Part shown: piece after piece, positions 1 through 7,684 of the stretch
Numbering within the stretch: the stretch's first letter is position 1
How the letters are laid out: each line of letters opens with the position of its first letter
NCBI GenBank assembly: GCA_031253795.1
Contig: JAIRVR010000026.1
Span: forward strand, 1 to 55,512
Direction: 5' to 3'
DNA from: Burkholderiaceae bacterium
Lineage (GTDB): Bacteria; Pseudomonadota; Gammaproteobacteria; Burkholderiales; Burkholderiaceae_C
Length of the DNA: 55,512 nt
The notes under the pieces: model-generated
Database searches by the model: none
What the model was told of the DNA's origin: nothing
What the model saw: only the letters and a program-made list of their open reading frames with translations
Program-made: the position numbers and the translations under genes

Positions 1-585
1 TTCTGGCGCACCGGCACGCTGTGGTCGGTGGAGAACTTCGGCGTCAAGCCCGACGTGCTGGTCTTCGCCAAGGCGCTGACCAACGGCCTCAACGCCCTGT
101 CGGGCCTGTGGGCGCGCGAAGAGCTGATCAACCCCACCATCTTCCCGCCGGGATCCACGCACTCCACCTTCGCCTCCAACCCGCTGGGCACGGCCCTGGG
201 CCTGGAAGTCATGAAGATGACCCACGAGATGGACTTCGGCCGCCAGGTCCGCGAATCGGGCGCCTACTTCCTCGAAGGCCTCAAGGAGCTGCAAAAGCGC
301 CACAAGGAAATCGGCGATGTGGACGGCCTGGGCCTGGCCCTGCGCGCCGAGATCTGCACCGACGACGGCTTCACGCCCAACAAGGCCCTGCTGGACAAGA
401 TGGTGGACATCGGCCTCGAAGGCGGTCTGGAGTACCAGGGCAGCAAGCGCGGCCTGGTGCTGGACGTGGGCGGCTACTACAAGAACGTGATCACCTTCGC
501 GCCCTCGCTGATGATCTCGCGCCCCGAGATCGACGAGGCCATGGTGCTGCTCGACCAGTTGCTCACGAAGGCAAAGGCCGCCTGA
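1..585 (+). CDS. Class III PLP-dependent aminotransferase, C-terminal part (5' end outside window)
   Basis: The reading frame is open from base 1, so the gene starts upstream of the window. The 194 visible residues carry the class III (ornithine/diaminobutyrate/GABA type) PLP-lysine segment PDVLVFAKALTNG, followed by the conserved STFASNPLGTALGLEVM helix region and the small C-terminal domain. Family members move an amino group between an omega- or alpha-amino donor and a keto acid or aldehyde in the cytoplasm. The stop is only 4 bp before the start of the next gene, an N-acyltransferase, so the two are very probably co-transcribed with the arginase-fold and methyltransferase genes. Substrate is unknown. 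The assignment to the class is firm; whether it feeds the putative lipid/export cluster is inference. Confidence 0.85.
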   Translation, partial: FWRTGTLWSVENFGVKPDVLVFAKALTNGLNALSGLWAREELINPTIFPPGSTHSTFASNPLGTALGLEVMKMTHEMDFGRQVRESGAYFLEGLKELQKRHKEIGDVDGLGLALRAEICTDDGFTPNKALLDKMVDIGLEGGLEYQGSKRGLVLDVGGYYKNVITFAPSLMISRPEIDEAMVLLDQLLTKAKAA

Positions 586-589
586 AGGC

Positions 590-1666
590 GTGATGCCCCC
601 GGACCGTCTGCACAACCAGCTCGAACCCCGGGGCCTGCTCGCGCAGTTCGAGGCCCATCCTCCCGAGGGCTTCGGCCTGCTGCGCGGCTGGCCGGCGCCG
701 GCCTTCACGGCGCCGTTCGATCTCCTGACCACGGCGGACGACGCGCTCAAGGCGCGTCTTTCGGCCATGCCGGGCGGCGCCTGGCTGTCGCGCCGGCTGC
801 GCCTGTCCACCGATTTCGTGGGCACGACGGTCAGCGAGTACGCCGTGCTGCCCCAAGGCCCTTCGCCCGCCGGGCAGGCCGCGGCGCTGCGCGCCTGCGC
901 AGGCCGGCGCATGCTGACCATCGTCAAGGACCTGCCCCAGGATTCGCCGCTGCTGCCGGCCGCGGACAACGCCCATGCCCGGGAACTGGCACAGGCCCTG
1001 CAGGCGGCGGGCTTCATCCTGGTCGAGGGCCAGGCCCTGGCCTACGTGCCCATCGATTTCTCCAGCCTCGACGACTACCTCGCCCGCCTGTCCAAAAGCC
1101 GGCGCCAGAACCTGCGGCGCAAGCTGCGCAGCCGGGCGCAGCTGCAGGTGCAGCGCGTCCCGACGGGCGCGGCCTATGCCGAGGATGCGCGCGTCGATGC
1201 CTGCTACGCCCTGTTCGATGCGGTGTACGCGCAAAGCGAAATCCATTTCGACAGGCTCACGCGCGATTTCTTCGCGGCCCTGCTGCGCGACGCGGACAAC
1301 GGCGGCGTGGTGTTCGAGTACCGCGCCCTGGATGCGGAAGGTGTGCCCGGCGACCTGCTGGGCTGGAACCTGTGCTTCGAGCACGATGGCAAGCTCATCG
1401 ACAAGTACATCGGCCTGTCCTATCCGGCCGCGCGCGAGGCCAATCTCTATTTCGTGAGCTGGATGGTCAACCTCGAGTACGCCATCGAGCGCGGCCTGTC
1501 GCACTATGTGGCCGGCTGGACCGACCCCGAGGTCAAGGCCCAGCTGGGCGCCAGCTTCACCTTCACGCAGCACGCGGTCTTCATCCGCAACCCCCTGCTG
1601 CGTGCCCTGGGCCGACGCTTTGCCGGCCATTTCGAAAGCGATCGCCAATGGAGCGAACAGAACTGA
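590..1666 (+). CDS. FemAB/GNAT-like N-acyltransferase
   Basis: This 358-residue soluble protein has a central segment around residues 150-185, YLARLSKSRRQNLRRKLR, typical of the FemAB-like / Acetyltransf_6 branch of N-acyltransferases (COG3146-like). A C-terminal stretch (LIDKYIGLSYPAAREANLYF) belongs to the acyl-donor-binding half of the fold. Such enzymes transfer an acyl or aminoacyl group to an amine. The start is GTG at 590 followed directly by ATG at 593; either is possible, with AAGGCG just upstream. It follows the aminotransferase by 4 bp and overlaps the next gene by 19 bp, so translation is likely coupled. No signal peptide is visible. Acceptor and donor are unknown; an amine made by the neighbouring aminotransferase would be a natural acceptor (inference). 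Confidence 0.7.
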   Translation: MMPPDRLHNQLEPRGLLAQFEAHPPEGFGLLRGWPAPAFTAPFDLLTTADDALKARLSAMPGGAWLSRRLRLSTDFVGTTVSEYAVLPQGPSPAGQAAALRACAGRRMLTIVKDLPQDSPLLPAADNAHARELAQALQAAGFILVEGQALAYVPIDFSSLDDYLARLSKSRRQNLRRKLRSRAQLQVQRVPTGAAYAEDARVDACYALFDAVYAQSEIHFDRLTRDFFAALLRDADNGGVVFEYRALDAEGVPGDLLGWNLCFEHDGKLIDKYIGLSYPAAREANLYFVSWMVNLEYAIERGLSHYVAGWTDPEVKAQLGASFTFTQHAVFIRNPLLRALGRRFAGHFESDRQWSEQN

Positions 1667-2553
1667 ATCCCGTGGTGCTGGATGTGGACGGCTCGGTCGG
1701 CCCGCTGACCGGCGAGCTGCGCCTGCCGCTGCAGCACTGGCAGGAGCAGGTGCGCTTCGGCTGCGGCCTGCGCCGCTTCGCGCGCTTTCGCGCGGCGCTC
1801 GATGCCCTGATGCCGGCAACCCACGGCACGGCCCTGATTGGCAGCGGTGACTTCCACCACCTGAGCTGGCCCCTGATCGAGCGCTGCATCGAGGCCCGAG
1901 CCCTGTCGGCAGGCCGGCCGCTGCGCGTGGTCGTGCTCGACAACCACCCCGACAACATGCGCTTTCCCTGGGGCGTGCACTGCGGTTCCTGGGTGCGCCG
2001 CGTGGCCCTGCATCCGGCCGTCTCGCATGTGCACGTGGCCGGCATCACCTCGAACGACATAGGCCGCGGCCACGCCTGGGAAAACTACCTGACCCCGCTG
2101 CGCGCAGGGCGGCTGAGCTACTGGAGCGCAGGCGTGGACACGGCCTGGGCGCAGCGCCTGGGCGTGGAGGCGGCCTTCCGCAGCTTTGCCAGCGTGGCCG
2201 ATCTTTCGCGCACCCTGGCCCGCATGCTGCACGAGCAGCCCCAGCCCACCTATCTGAGCATAGACAAGGACGTGTTCGCGCCCGAGGTGGTGCGCACCAA
2301 CTGGGACCAGGGCCGCATGCAGGAGGAGGAAGCCGTGGACATCATCGCCGCGCTGACCGGCCAGATCGTGGGCAGCGACATCACGGGCGACGTATCCTCG
2401 TGGCGATACACCACCTGGTGGAAGCGCTGGATGAGCGCGGGCGACGGCCAGGACACGCAGATCGACGCCAAGACCCTGGCATGCTGGCAGCTGGGCCAGC
2501 ATGCCTTCAACGAAAGACTGCTGGAGCACATCGCCACCCACAGCAGCACATAA
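1648..2553 (+). CDS. Arginase/ureohydrolase-fold protein with divergent metal motifs
   Basis: A 301-residue protein resembling the arginase/agmatinase/formiminoglutamase superfamily. The three metal-ligand regions can be aligned but are unusual: GSGDFHHLS replaces GGDHS, LDNHPDNM replaces the DAHxD motif, and SIDKDVFAP replaces SxDxDxxDP. The Asp/His ligands needed for a binuclear metal site are largely kept, so a C-N hydrolase acting on a guanidino, amidino or amide group is plausible, but arginase activity itself should not be assumed. The start ATG at 1648 lies inside the end of the upstream gene (19-bp overlap), typical of translational coupling. It sits between an N-acyltransferase and a cyclopropane-synthase-like methyltransferase. 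Confidence 0.65.
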   Translation: MERTELNPVVLDVDGSVGPLTGELRLPLQHWQEQVRFGCGLRRFARFRAALDALMPATHGTALIGSGDFHHLSWPLIERCIEARALSAGRPLRVVVLDNHPDNMRFPWGVHCGSWVRRVALHPAVSHVHVAGITSNDIGRGHAWENYLTPLRAGRLSYWSAGVDTAWAQRLGVEAAFRSFASVADLSRTLARMLHEQPQPTYLSIDKDVFAPEVVRTNWDQGRMQEEEAVDIIAALTGQIVGSDITGDVSSWRYTTWWKRWMSAGDGQDTQIDAKTLACWQLGQHAFNERLLEHIATHSST

Positions 2554-2601
2554 GACCCCACGCCCGCGCAGCGCGGCGGACCGAACGACAGGAGACACAC
2601 C

Positions 2602-3927
2602 ATGATCGACCGGCTGACCGAAAACCTGCTGCAGCGCAGCTTCACCCCGCTGGTGCGCGAGGGCCGGCTGGAGATCGGCCTGCCCTGGGGACGCACGCTG
2701 TGCTTCGGCGATGGCGGACTGCCCCAGGCGCGCCTGCGCTTCACGGACCGGCGCGCCCTGTGGGCCGTGATGCGCGATCCGGACCTGAACTTCGGCGAGA
2801 TGTTCATGCAGCAGCGCCTGTGCGTGGAGCAGGGCAGCATCTACGACGTGCTGGAGCTGCTGCTGCGCGGTGCCCGGGATGTGCCCGTATCCGCCAGCGT
2901 GCGCCTGCTGGATTCCTGGCGCATGCGCCTGAAGCCGCTGCTGCAGCACAACCTGCGCGGCAGGTCCCGCGCCAACGTGGCCCACCATTACGATCTGGAC
3001 GACCGGCTCTACGCCCTGTTCCTCGACGCGGAGCGCCAGTACTCCTGCGCCTACTTCGAGCAGGGCGACGAAAGCCTGGAGCAGGCGCAGCGCGCCAAGA
3101 TGCGCCATATCGCCGCCAAGCTGCTGGTCGATCCCGGCCACAGCGTGCTCGACATAGGCTGCGGCTGGGGCGGGCTGTCGCGCTATCTGGCCGAGGTGGC
3201 CCAGGCCGGCCATGTCACGGGCATCACCCTGTCGCAGGAACAGTTCGCCGGCGCGCGCGGACGCGCCGGCGCATCGCCCGCAGCGGACCGGCTGGAATAC
3301 CGGCTGCAGGACTACCGCGACACCCGGGGCCGCTTCGACCGCATCGTCTCCGTCGGCATGTTCGAGCATGTGGGCACACGCTTTCACGATGCCTTCTTCC
3401 GCCAGTGCAAAGAGCTGCTGGCCGACGACGGCGTGATGCTGCTGCACTTCATCGGCAACAGCGACGTGCCCGACTTCAACAACCCCTGGATCGAGCGCTA
3501 CATCTTCCCCGGCGGCCACATTCCCTCGATGTCGGAGTTCACGCCCGCCATAGAGCGCGCCGGCCTGGTGGTCACCGACATCGAGGTGCTGCGCCTGCAC
3601 TATGCGCGCACGCTGCGGCTGTGGCGCGAGCGCTTTCTCGCGCGGCGGGACGAGGCCGCACGCCTGTACGACGAGCGCTTTTGCCGCATGTGGGAGTTCT
3701 ATCTGTCCATGTCGGAAACGGCATTCCGCTACCAGGACATCGCCATCTTCCAGGTGCAGCTGGCGCGGCGCCAGGAAGCCGTGCCGCTGACACGCAGCTA
3801 TGTGGAGCAGCGCAGCCAGGCCTTGCGCGCACGGGAGGCAGGACCCGGTGCGCAGCAGCCAGGGGCCGGGCCCGGTGCCACGCCTGCGCTCAGGCCGAGG
3901 CGGACGACCGTGCCCGCAGCAGGCTGA
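2602..3927 (+). CDS. Cyclopropane-fatty-acyl-phospholipid synthase family methyltransferase
   Basis: A 441-residue SAM-dependent methyltransferase of the CFA/mycolic-acid synthase family. The N-terminal ~120 residues form the lipid-binding domain; the Rossmann methyltransferase begins near VAHHYDLDDRLY and has the SAM motif LDIGCGWGG at about residues 183-191, preceded by the family hallmark YSCAYFEQGDESLEQAQ. The family adds a methylene or methyl group to unsaturated acyl chains of membrane lipids at the inner face of the membrane. A clear ribosome site (AGGAG, 10 bp upstream) supports the start. The last ~30 residues are Pro/Ala/Gly-rich and dispensable-looking; they overlap, tail to tail, the 3' end of the DegT aminotransferase by 38 bp. 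It may be the ordinary Cfa or a cluster-specific lipid tailoring enzyme. Confidence 0.85.
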   Translation: MIDRLTENLLQRSFTPLVREGRLEIGLPWGRTLCFGDGGLPQARLRFTDRRALWAVMRDPDLNFGEMFMQQRLCVEQGSIYDVLELLLRGARDVPVSASVRLLDSWRMRLKPLLQHNLRGRSRANVAHHYDLDDRLYALFLDAERQYSCAYFEQGDESLEQAQRAKMRHIAAKLLVDPGHSVLDIGCGWGGLSRYLAEVAQAGHVTGITLSQEQFAGARGRAGASPAADRLEYRLQDYRDTRGRFDRIVSVGMFEHVGTRFHDAFFRQCKELLADDGVMLLHFIGNSDVPDFNNPWIERYIFPGGHIPSMSEFTPAIERAGLVVTDIEVLRLHYARTLRLWRERFLARRDEAARLYDERFCRMWEFYLSMSETAFRYQDIAIFQVQLARRQEAVPLTRSYVEQRSQALRAREAGPGAQQPGAGPGATPALRPRRTTVPAAG

Positions 3928-5116
3928 CCAGGGCCTCGAAGCGCAGATCGTCGAGCCAGGGGCTGTTGCCCACGGCCACCAGACGCTGCGCCCAGTCGCG
4001 CGCCCGTGCCACACCGTCCTGGCGCGCCAGGCCCAGCACATGGTCGTAGCGCCCATAGTCGGGCAGCACATGGACGAAGGGCAGGGACAGGCCCCAGCCC
4101 TGCCCCCACTGCGCGGCCAGCAGGGCATCGCGCGCCTTCGCGCTGGCCAGCCTCAGCAGCAGCACGGGCCAGACGCCCCGGGCGCCGGCCACGGCATCGC
4201 CCACCACCTCCACGCCTTCGATGGCCTGCAGGCGGGCGCAGCGGCGCAGGGCCCGGTCGGCCCCCGCCTGCTGGAAGTCCGCCAGCCGCCGCAGCGCGCG
4301 GCGGCCCACGCGGCGGCGCCAGGCGCCGAGCTCATGGCGCGGTATGGCATCGTCGAAATCATCGCCCGCAGCCTCCACCCAATCGCCGCGCTTCAGCGCG
4401 GCGCGCAGCGGCCGGCCATAGGCCAGGCCCAGGCCCCCAGGCCGGTACAGGGCGGCATAGCCCAGCAGTTCCAGGCTGCGGCGCAACTCCCAGCCTGCAT
4501 CCTGGCGCACGCTGGCTGCATGGGTGTCTCGAAGCGCCTGGCGCAACACCGGGTCGCGGGCCAGCAGCACTCCGCCTTCGAACGTGGTCAGGCCCTTGCC
4601 CACGGCCAGGCTGTAAAAGCCCACATCGCCCTGCCAGCCCACGGGCTGGCCTCCAACGCGCGCACCCAGGGCCTGGGCCGCATCCTCGACCACCCAGGCG
4701 CCCACGGCACGTGCGCAGACCAGGGCCGTGCCCACATCGGCCACGCGCCCGCACAAATGCGTGGGCAGCACGGCCAGGGTGCGCTCTGTGCACAGGGATT
4801 GCAAATGGGCGGGGTCCATGTCCAGCGCATCGGGCCGCAGGTCGCACAGGCGCAGCTGCAGACCGCACTGGGCGATGGCCAGTGCCACCAACGGGCAGGT
4901 GTAGGCAGGGGCGACCACCTCGCCACGGCCCGGCGCCAGCCGGCGCAGGGTGTCCAGCGCCACCATCAGCGCCGAGGTGCCCGAGCATTCCAACTGTACG
5001 GCCGGCACGCCCAGCCATGACGCCAGGGCCCCCGCCAGATCGGCACTGCCCCAGGGCAGCAGATCGGCCGCGCGCAGCGGCAGACCTGCCGTGGGCGGCA
5101 GCATGCGTTCAGCCAT
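3890..5116 (-). CDS. DegT/DnrJ/EryC1/StrS-family (ArnB-like) aminotransferase
   Basis: About 408 residues if ATG 5116 is used (alternatives at 5131 and 5197). Typical fold-type I sugar-aminotransferase features are seen: SGTSALMVALDTL near the N terminus, PAYTCPLVALAI, the PLP-contacting Asp in VVEDAAQALGA, and the PLP lysine in SLAVGKGLTTFEGG (about residue 174 from the 5116 start). The family transaminates keto-sugars, often on nucleotide or lipid carriers, as ArnB does for UDP-4-keto-arabinose. The start overlaps the end of the preceding EamA gene by 8 bp, and it is the last gene of the nine-gene minus operon. The pairing with two half-size EamA transporters recalls arnB/arnE/arnF, but no arnC, arnA or arnT homologue lies in the window. 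Confidence 0.8.
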   Translation of the reverse strand: MAERMLPPTAGLPLRAADLLPWGSADLAGALASWLGVPAVQLECSGTSALMVALDTLRRLAPGRGEVVAPAYTCPLVALAIAQCGLQLRLCDLRPDALDMDPAHLQSLCTERTLAVLPTHLCGRVADVGTALVCARAVGAWVVEDAAQALGARVGGQPVGWQGDVGFYSLAVGKGLTTFEGGVLLARDPVLRQALRDTHAASVRQDAGWELRRSLELLGYAALYRPGGLGLAYGRPLRAALKRGDWVEAAGDDFDDAIPRHELGAWRRRVGRRALRRLADFQQAGADRALRRCARLQAIEGVEVVGDAVAGARGVWPVLLLRLASAKARDALLAAQWGQGWGLSLPFVHVLPDYGRYDHVLGLARQDGVARARDWAQRLVAVGNSPWLDDLRFEALVSLLRARSSASA

Positions 5117-5603
5117 GGCGGGCCGGGGCATCGGGCGAGGCCGCCAGATGGGCCGCGCCCGCGCTGGCCGACCCTGCGCCGGGATGGCCGCCGGCATGGC
5201 CTGGCGCGTCGCCGCCCGTGCCGTCGGCCGCAGCCTCCTGTGTTTCGCTGACGGCCAGGCAACCTATGCCGGCGACGATGAACAGGCAGCCGATGATCTG
5301 GGGCCAGCCTATCTGCTCGTTGAACAGCCAGTAGGACAGGGCCAGGACGGACAGGATTTCCAGGTGCGATGCCGCGAAGGCCGGCCCTATGGGTGCGCGC
5401 TTGAGCAGGGTCATCCAGGAAAAGAAGGCACCGATATAGCCCACGAAGGCACCGTAGATCCAGGGCTGGCCGAAGACGCGCGCCAGCCAGTCCACCGAGA
5501 ACTCCAGCGGCAGCGCCGCGTTGCCGGCCTGCTTGAAACTGAGCTGGGCCAGGGTATCGAAGGCCATGAGCACCAGAAAACCAATGACGTAAAAACGCTT
5601 CAT
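5109..5603 (-). CDS. EamA/SMR-type half-size transporter (ArnE/F-like) 1
   Basis: A 164-residue integral membrane protein with four hydrophobic segments (roughly residues 4-20, 48-66, 72-92, 96-116), the size and layout of drug/metabolite-transporter half proteins such as EmrE or ArnE/ArnF. Residues after about 118 form a hydrophilic Gly/Ala/His/Pro-rich tail that is not part of the usual fold; its coding end overlaps the start of the DegT gene. A second half-size protein of the same kind lies immediately upstream in the operon, so the two probably form a heterodimer, as ArnE and ArnF do when they flip undecaprenyl-phosphate-aminoarabinose. A flippase role for an amino-modified lipid is inference from this context. 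Confidence 0.75.
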   Translation of the reverse strand: MKRFYVIGFLVLMAFDTLAQLSFKQAGNAALPLEFSVDWLARVFGQPWIYGAFVGYIGAFFSWMTLLKRAPIGPAFAASHLEILSVLALSYWLFNEQIGWPQIIGCLFIVAGIGCLAVSETQEAAADGTGGDAPGHAGGHPGAGSASAGAAHLAASPDAPARHG

Positions 5604-5662
5604 CTCAATGATCCATTACGCCACGCCATCCACTGGGCCGAAGCGGCCGGGACGGCCTGCCC

Positions 5663-6031
5663 TCAATGCAAACCCACCACGGCCACGCCGATGGACACCA
5701 GCACGATGCCGGCCACGCGCATGGGTGCCAGCTTTTCACGGAACAGCAGGCGGCCCGCAATCATGATGGCCACGATGTTGATCGACCCCAGCAGCACGCC
5801 TTCCGACAGCGGCACCAGGGACAGAAAGGCCAGCCACAGCACGAACTCGGCCACATAGCAGCCCACGCCCAGCCAGAGCCAGGGGCGTGCCGCCATGAAG
5901 CGCCAGCGCGCCAGGCCATCGAGCTCGCCGGGCTCGCTGGCCGCGGCCTTGAAGGCCAGCTGGCCGCCGCTGTCGACCAGCACATTGAGCACCCACAGCA
6001 CGATGACCAGCGGCGAAAGCTCACTGCCCAT
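5663..6031 (-). CDS. EamA/SMR-type half-size transporter (ArnE/F-like) 2
   Basis: A 122-residue, four-helix membrane protein. It starts MGSELSPLVIVLWVLNVLVD, has the motif GQLAFKAAA in the first helix region, and ends with two helices including LLGSINIVAIMIAGRLLFREKL, typical of the SMR/EamA half-transporters. Its start overlaps the end of the serine hydrolase gene by 11 bp, and 59 bp separate it from the second half-transporter. Length and topology match ArnE/ArnF and paired SMR proteins. Substrate is unknown; the two proteins differ enough in sequence to be fixed-orientation partners rather than duplicates. Confidence 0.75.
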   Translation of the reverse strand: MGSELSPLVIVLWVLNVLVDSGGQLAFKAAASEPGELDGLARWRFMAARPWLWLGVGCYVAEFVLWLAFLSLVPLSEGVLLGSINIVAIMIAGRLLFREKLAPMRVAGIVLVSIGVAVVGLH

Positions 6032-6983
6032 GCGCCACGGCCTCCCGGGTCTGGCGGCCGCGCGGCGCCGCCGTGCTGGCGATGCGGGCGACGAATTCCG
6101 TCATGCGTGCGATGACGGTGCGCCGGTCGCGGTCGATGGTGATCATGTGGTAGCTGTTGTCCAGCAGCACCAGCTCGACATGGGCCTGGGTGGCGCCATG
6201 CACGATGTCATGGGCGTTGCCCACCGAGGAGATGTCGTCGTGGCGCGCATGGATGACCAGGCAGGGAGAACGCAGCTGGGACAGGCGCGACAGCACATGG
6301 GCCGACAGCCGGCGCAGCTCGATGATGGTCCACCAGGGGTTGCCGGGCAGGCCCGCGGCCGCGCTGTCCCCCGAGTGCATCTGCTCGACCACCCGAGCGC
6401 GCAGGGCCTCGTCCTTGATGCCGTAGGGCGGCTGCTCCATGAACACGCTGCGCCGGCCTATGCCCAGGGCGCGGAACAGGGGCAGCAAAAAGGCCAGGCG
6501 TGTGTAGAAGGGGATGCTCCAGCCGTCGTAGCGGAAGGTGGTGGACAGGGAGCAGACCCCGTCGACCTTGTCGGGATGGCGTTCGGCCACGGCCAGGGAC
6601 AGCACGGCGCCCATGGACAGGCCGCCGACCACCACATGGTCCATGTGGCGGGACAGGCGCTGCAGCCCGGCCTCCACGCTGGCCAGCCAGTCAGGCCAGC
6701 GCGTATCCACCAGGTCTTCCATGCTGCCGCAATGGCCGGCCAGTTGCACCGCATAGACAGTGAAGCCCTGCTTGTTCAGGCCCTTGGCCAGCAGGCGCAT
6801 TTCGGCGGGCGTGCCCGTCATGCCATGGACCAGGAGCACGCCGGTGCGCGCGGCCGCGCCCGTGCCCGGCATGACGAACTCATTCTCGGTCACGCAGATG
6901 CCGGCCAGCGCCTGTTCATCGATGCCCGCCGCGTCGGCCGGCTCGCTGCGCTGCACGGCCTCGAATCCGTCTGCCAGGTTCAT
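6021..6983 (-). CDS. Alpha/beta-hydrolase (carboxylesterase/lipase-like)
   Basis: A 320-residue alpha/beta-hydrolase. The oxyanion-hole region is LLVHGMTGTP (residues 50-59), the nucleophile elbow is GGLSMG with Ser123, and the likely acid and base are Asp249/250 in HARHDD and His279 in NSYHM. This arrangement matches monoacylglycerol-lipase/carboxylesterase proteins acting on acyl esters or thioesters. No signal peptide is seen, so it is probably cytoplasmic. The start ATG 6983 overlaps the stop of the HAD phosphatase gene (ATGA overlap at 6980-6983), and its own end overlaps the next transporter gene. Placement among lipid/export genes suggests acyl editing or chain release, which is inference. 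Confidence 0.8.
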   Translation of the reverse strand: MNLADGFEAVQRSEPADAAGIDEQALAGICVTENEFVMPGTGAAARTGVLLVHGMTGTPAEMRLLAKGLNKQGFTVYAVQLAGHCGSMEDLVDTRWPDWLASVEAGLQRLSRHMDHVVVGGLSMGAVLSLAVAERHPDKVDGVCSLSTTFRYDGWSIPFYTRLAFLLPLFRALGIGRRSVFMEQPPYGIKDEALRARVVEQMHSGDSAAAGLPGNPWWTIIELRRLSAHVLSRLSQLRSPCLVIHARHDDISSVGNAHDIVHGATQAHVELVLLDNSYHMITIDRDRRTVIARMTEFVARIASTAAPRGRQTREAVAHGQ

Positions 6984-7684
6984 GCGGCCACCTCCAGCCC
7001 CAAAACCACCTTGTCGAGCAGGCACGTGGCCTGGGCAAAGGACTCGAAGGGCGCATGGGCGATGCCCTGGCTTTCGCAGTGGGCGATGAGCTTGTACTTG
7101 GCCAGCACGAAGTCGGCACGGCCCGAGACGCAGAAGTCCGAAGTGCTGTCGCCCACGTAGAGCACGCGCCCGTGCACGTTCTGCTGCTCGGCCAGCCGCT
7201 CGCACTTGCAGTTGCCGCTGGCACGCGCGCAGCGCGCGCTGGCCCAGGGCGACTCCAGGCGCCAGCTGCGCTCGCCGGTCTGCACCAGGCGGTTGGCGAT
7301 GACCTCCAGGTGGCTCAGCCCGTGGCGGGCCAGCACATGGCGGATGGCGTAGTCGATGCCGTCGCTGACCACCTGCACCACCATGCCATGGGCCTGGGCG
7401 GCGGCCACGAAGCCCGCAAAGCCCGGGTCGATGGCGATCGTGTCCAGGTGCTCGCGCAGCTCGGCCTCGTCCATGTCCAGCAGGGCCACCTGGCCCTTCA
7501 TGCATTCGCGCGAGCCGATCTCACCGCGCTCCCAAGCATCCTCCAGCGCCTGCCAGCCCGGCTTGCCGAAGCGGTTGAGCAGGGTATCGGTCACGTCCAG
7601 CACGCTGATCGTGCCGTCGAAATCGCTTTGCACCATCCAGCCGGGTGCGGAGGTGTCCAGATAGAGGGGAATGCGCTTATTCAT
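6980..7684 (-). CDS. MtnX-like HAD-IB family phosphatase
   Basis: A 234-residue HAD-superfamily phosphatase. Motif I is DFDGTI (Asp21 nucleophile, Asp23), motif II is VVSDG with Ser107, and motif IV is GDSTSDF (Asp179, Asp183). A cysteine cluster, SGNCKC around residues 156-161, resembles the Cys-rich insert of MtnX-like proteins. MtnX itself dephosphorylates a methionine-salvage intermediate, but no methionine-salvage genes accompany this copy; the operon instead carries export and amino-transfer genes. Removal of phosphate from a lipid or sugar precursor is therefore as plausible. It overlaps both neighbours (8 bp with the adaptor gene, 4 bp with the hydrolase gene). Confidence 0.75.
   Translation of the reverse strand: MNKRIPLYLDTSAPGWMVQSDFDGTISVLDVTDTLLNRFGKPGWQALEDAWERGEIGSRECMKGQVALLDMDEAELREHLDTIAIDPGFAGFVAAAQAHGMVVQVVSDGIDYAIRHVLARHGLSHLEVIANRLVQTGERSWRLESPWASARCARASGNCKCERLAEQQNVHGRVLYVGDSTSDFCVSGRADFVLAKYKLIAHCESQGIAHAPFESFAQATCLLDKVVLGLEVAA

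Noticed and set aside
3890-6031. Annotating the DegT/EamA/EamA genes as arnB, arnE and arnF for lipid A aminoarabinose
   Set aside because: No arnA, arnC, arnD or arnT homologue is present in the window, and similarity is only at family level; the names would overstate function.
6980-7684. Calling the HAD phosphatase mtnX of methionine salvage
   Set aside because: No other methionine-salvage genes are nearby and the operon context is export and amino transfer; kept as MtnX-like only.
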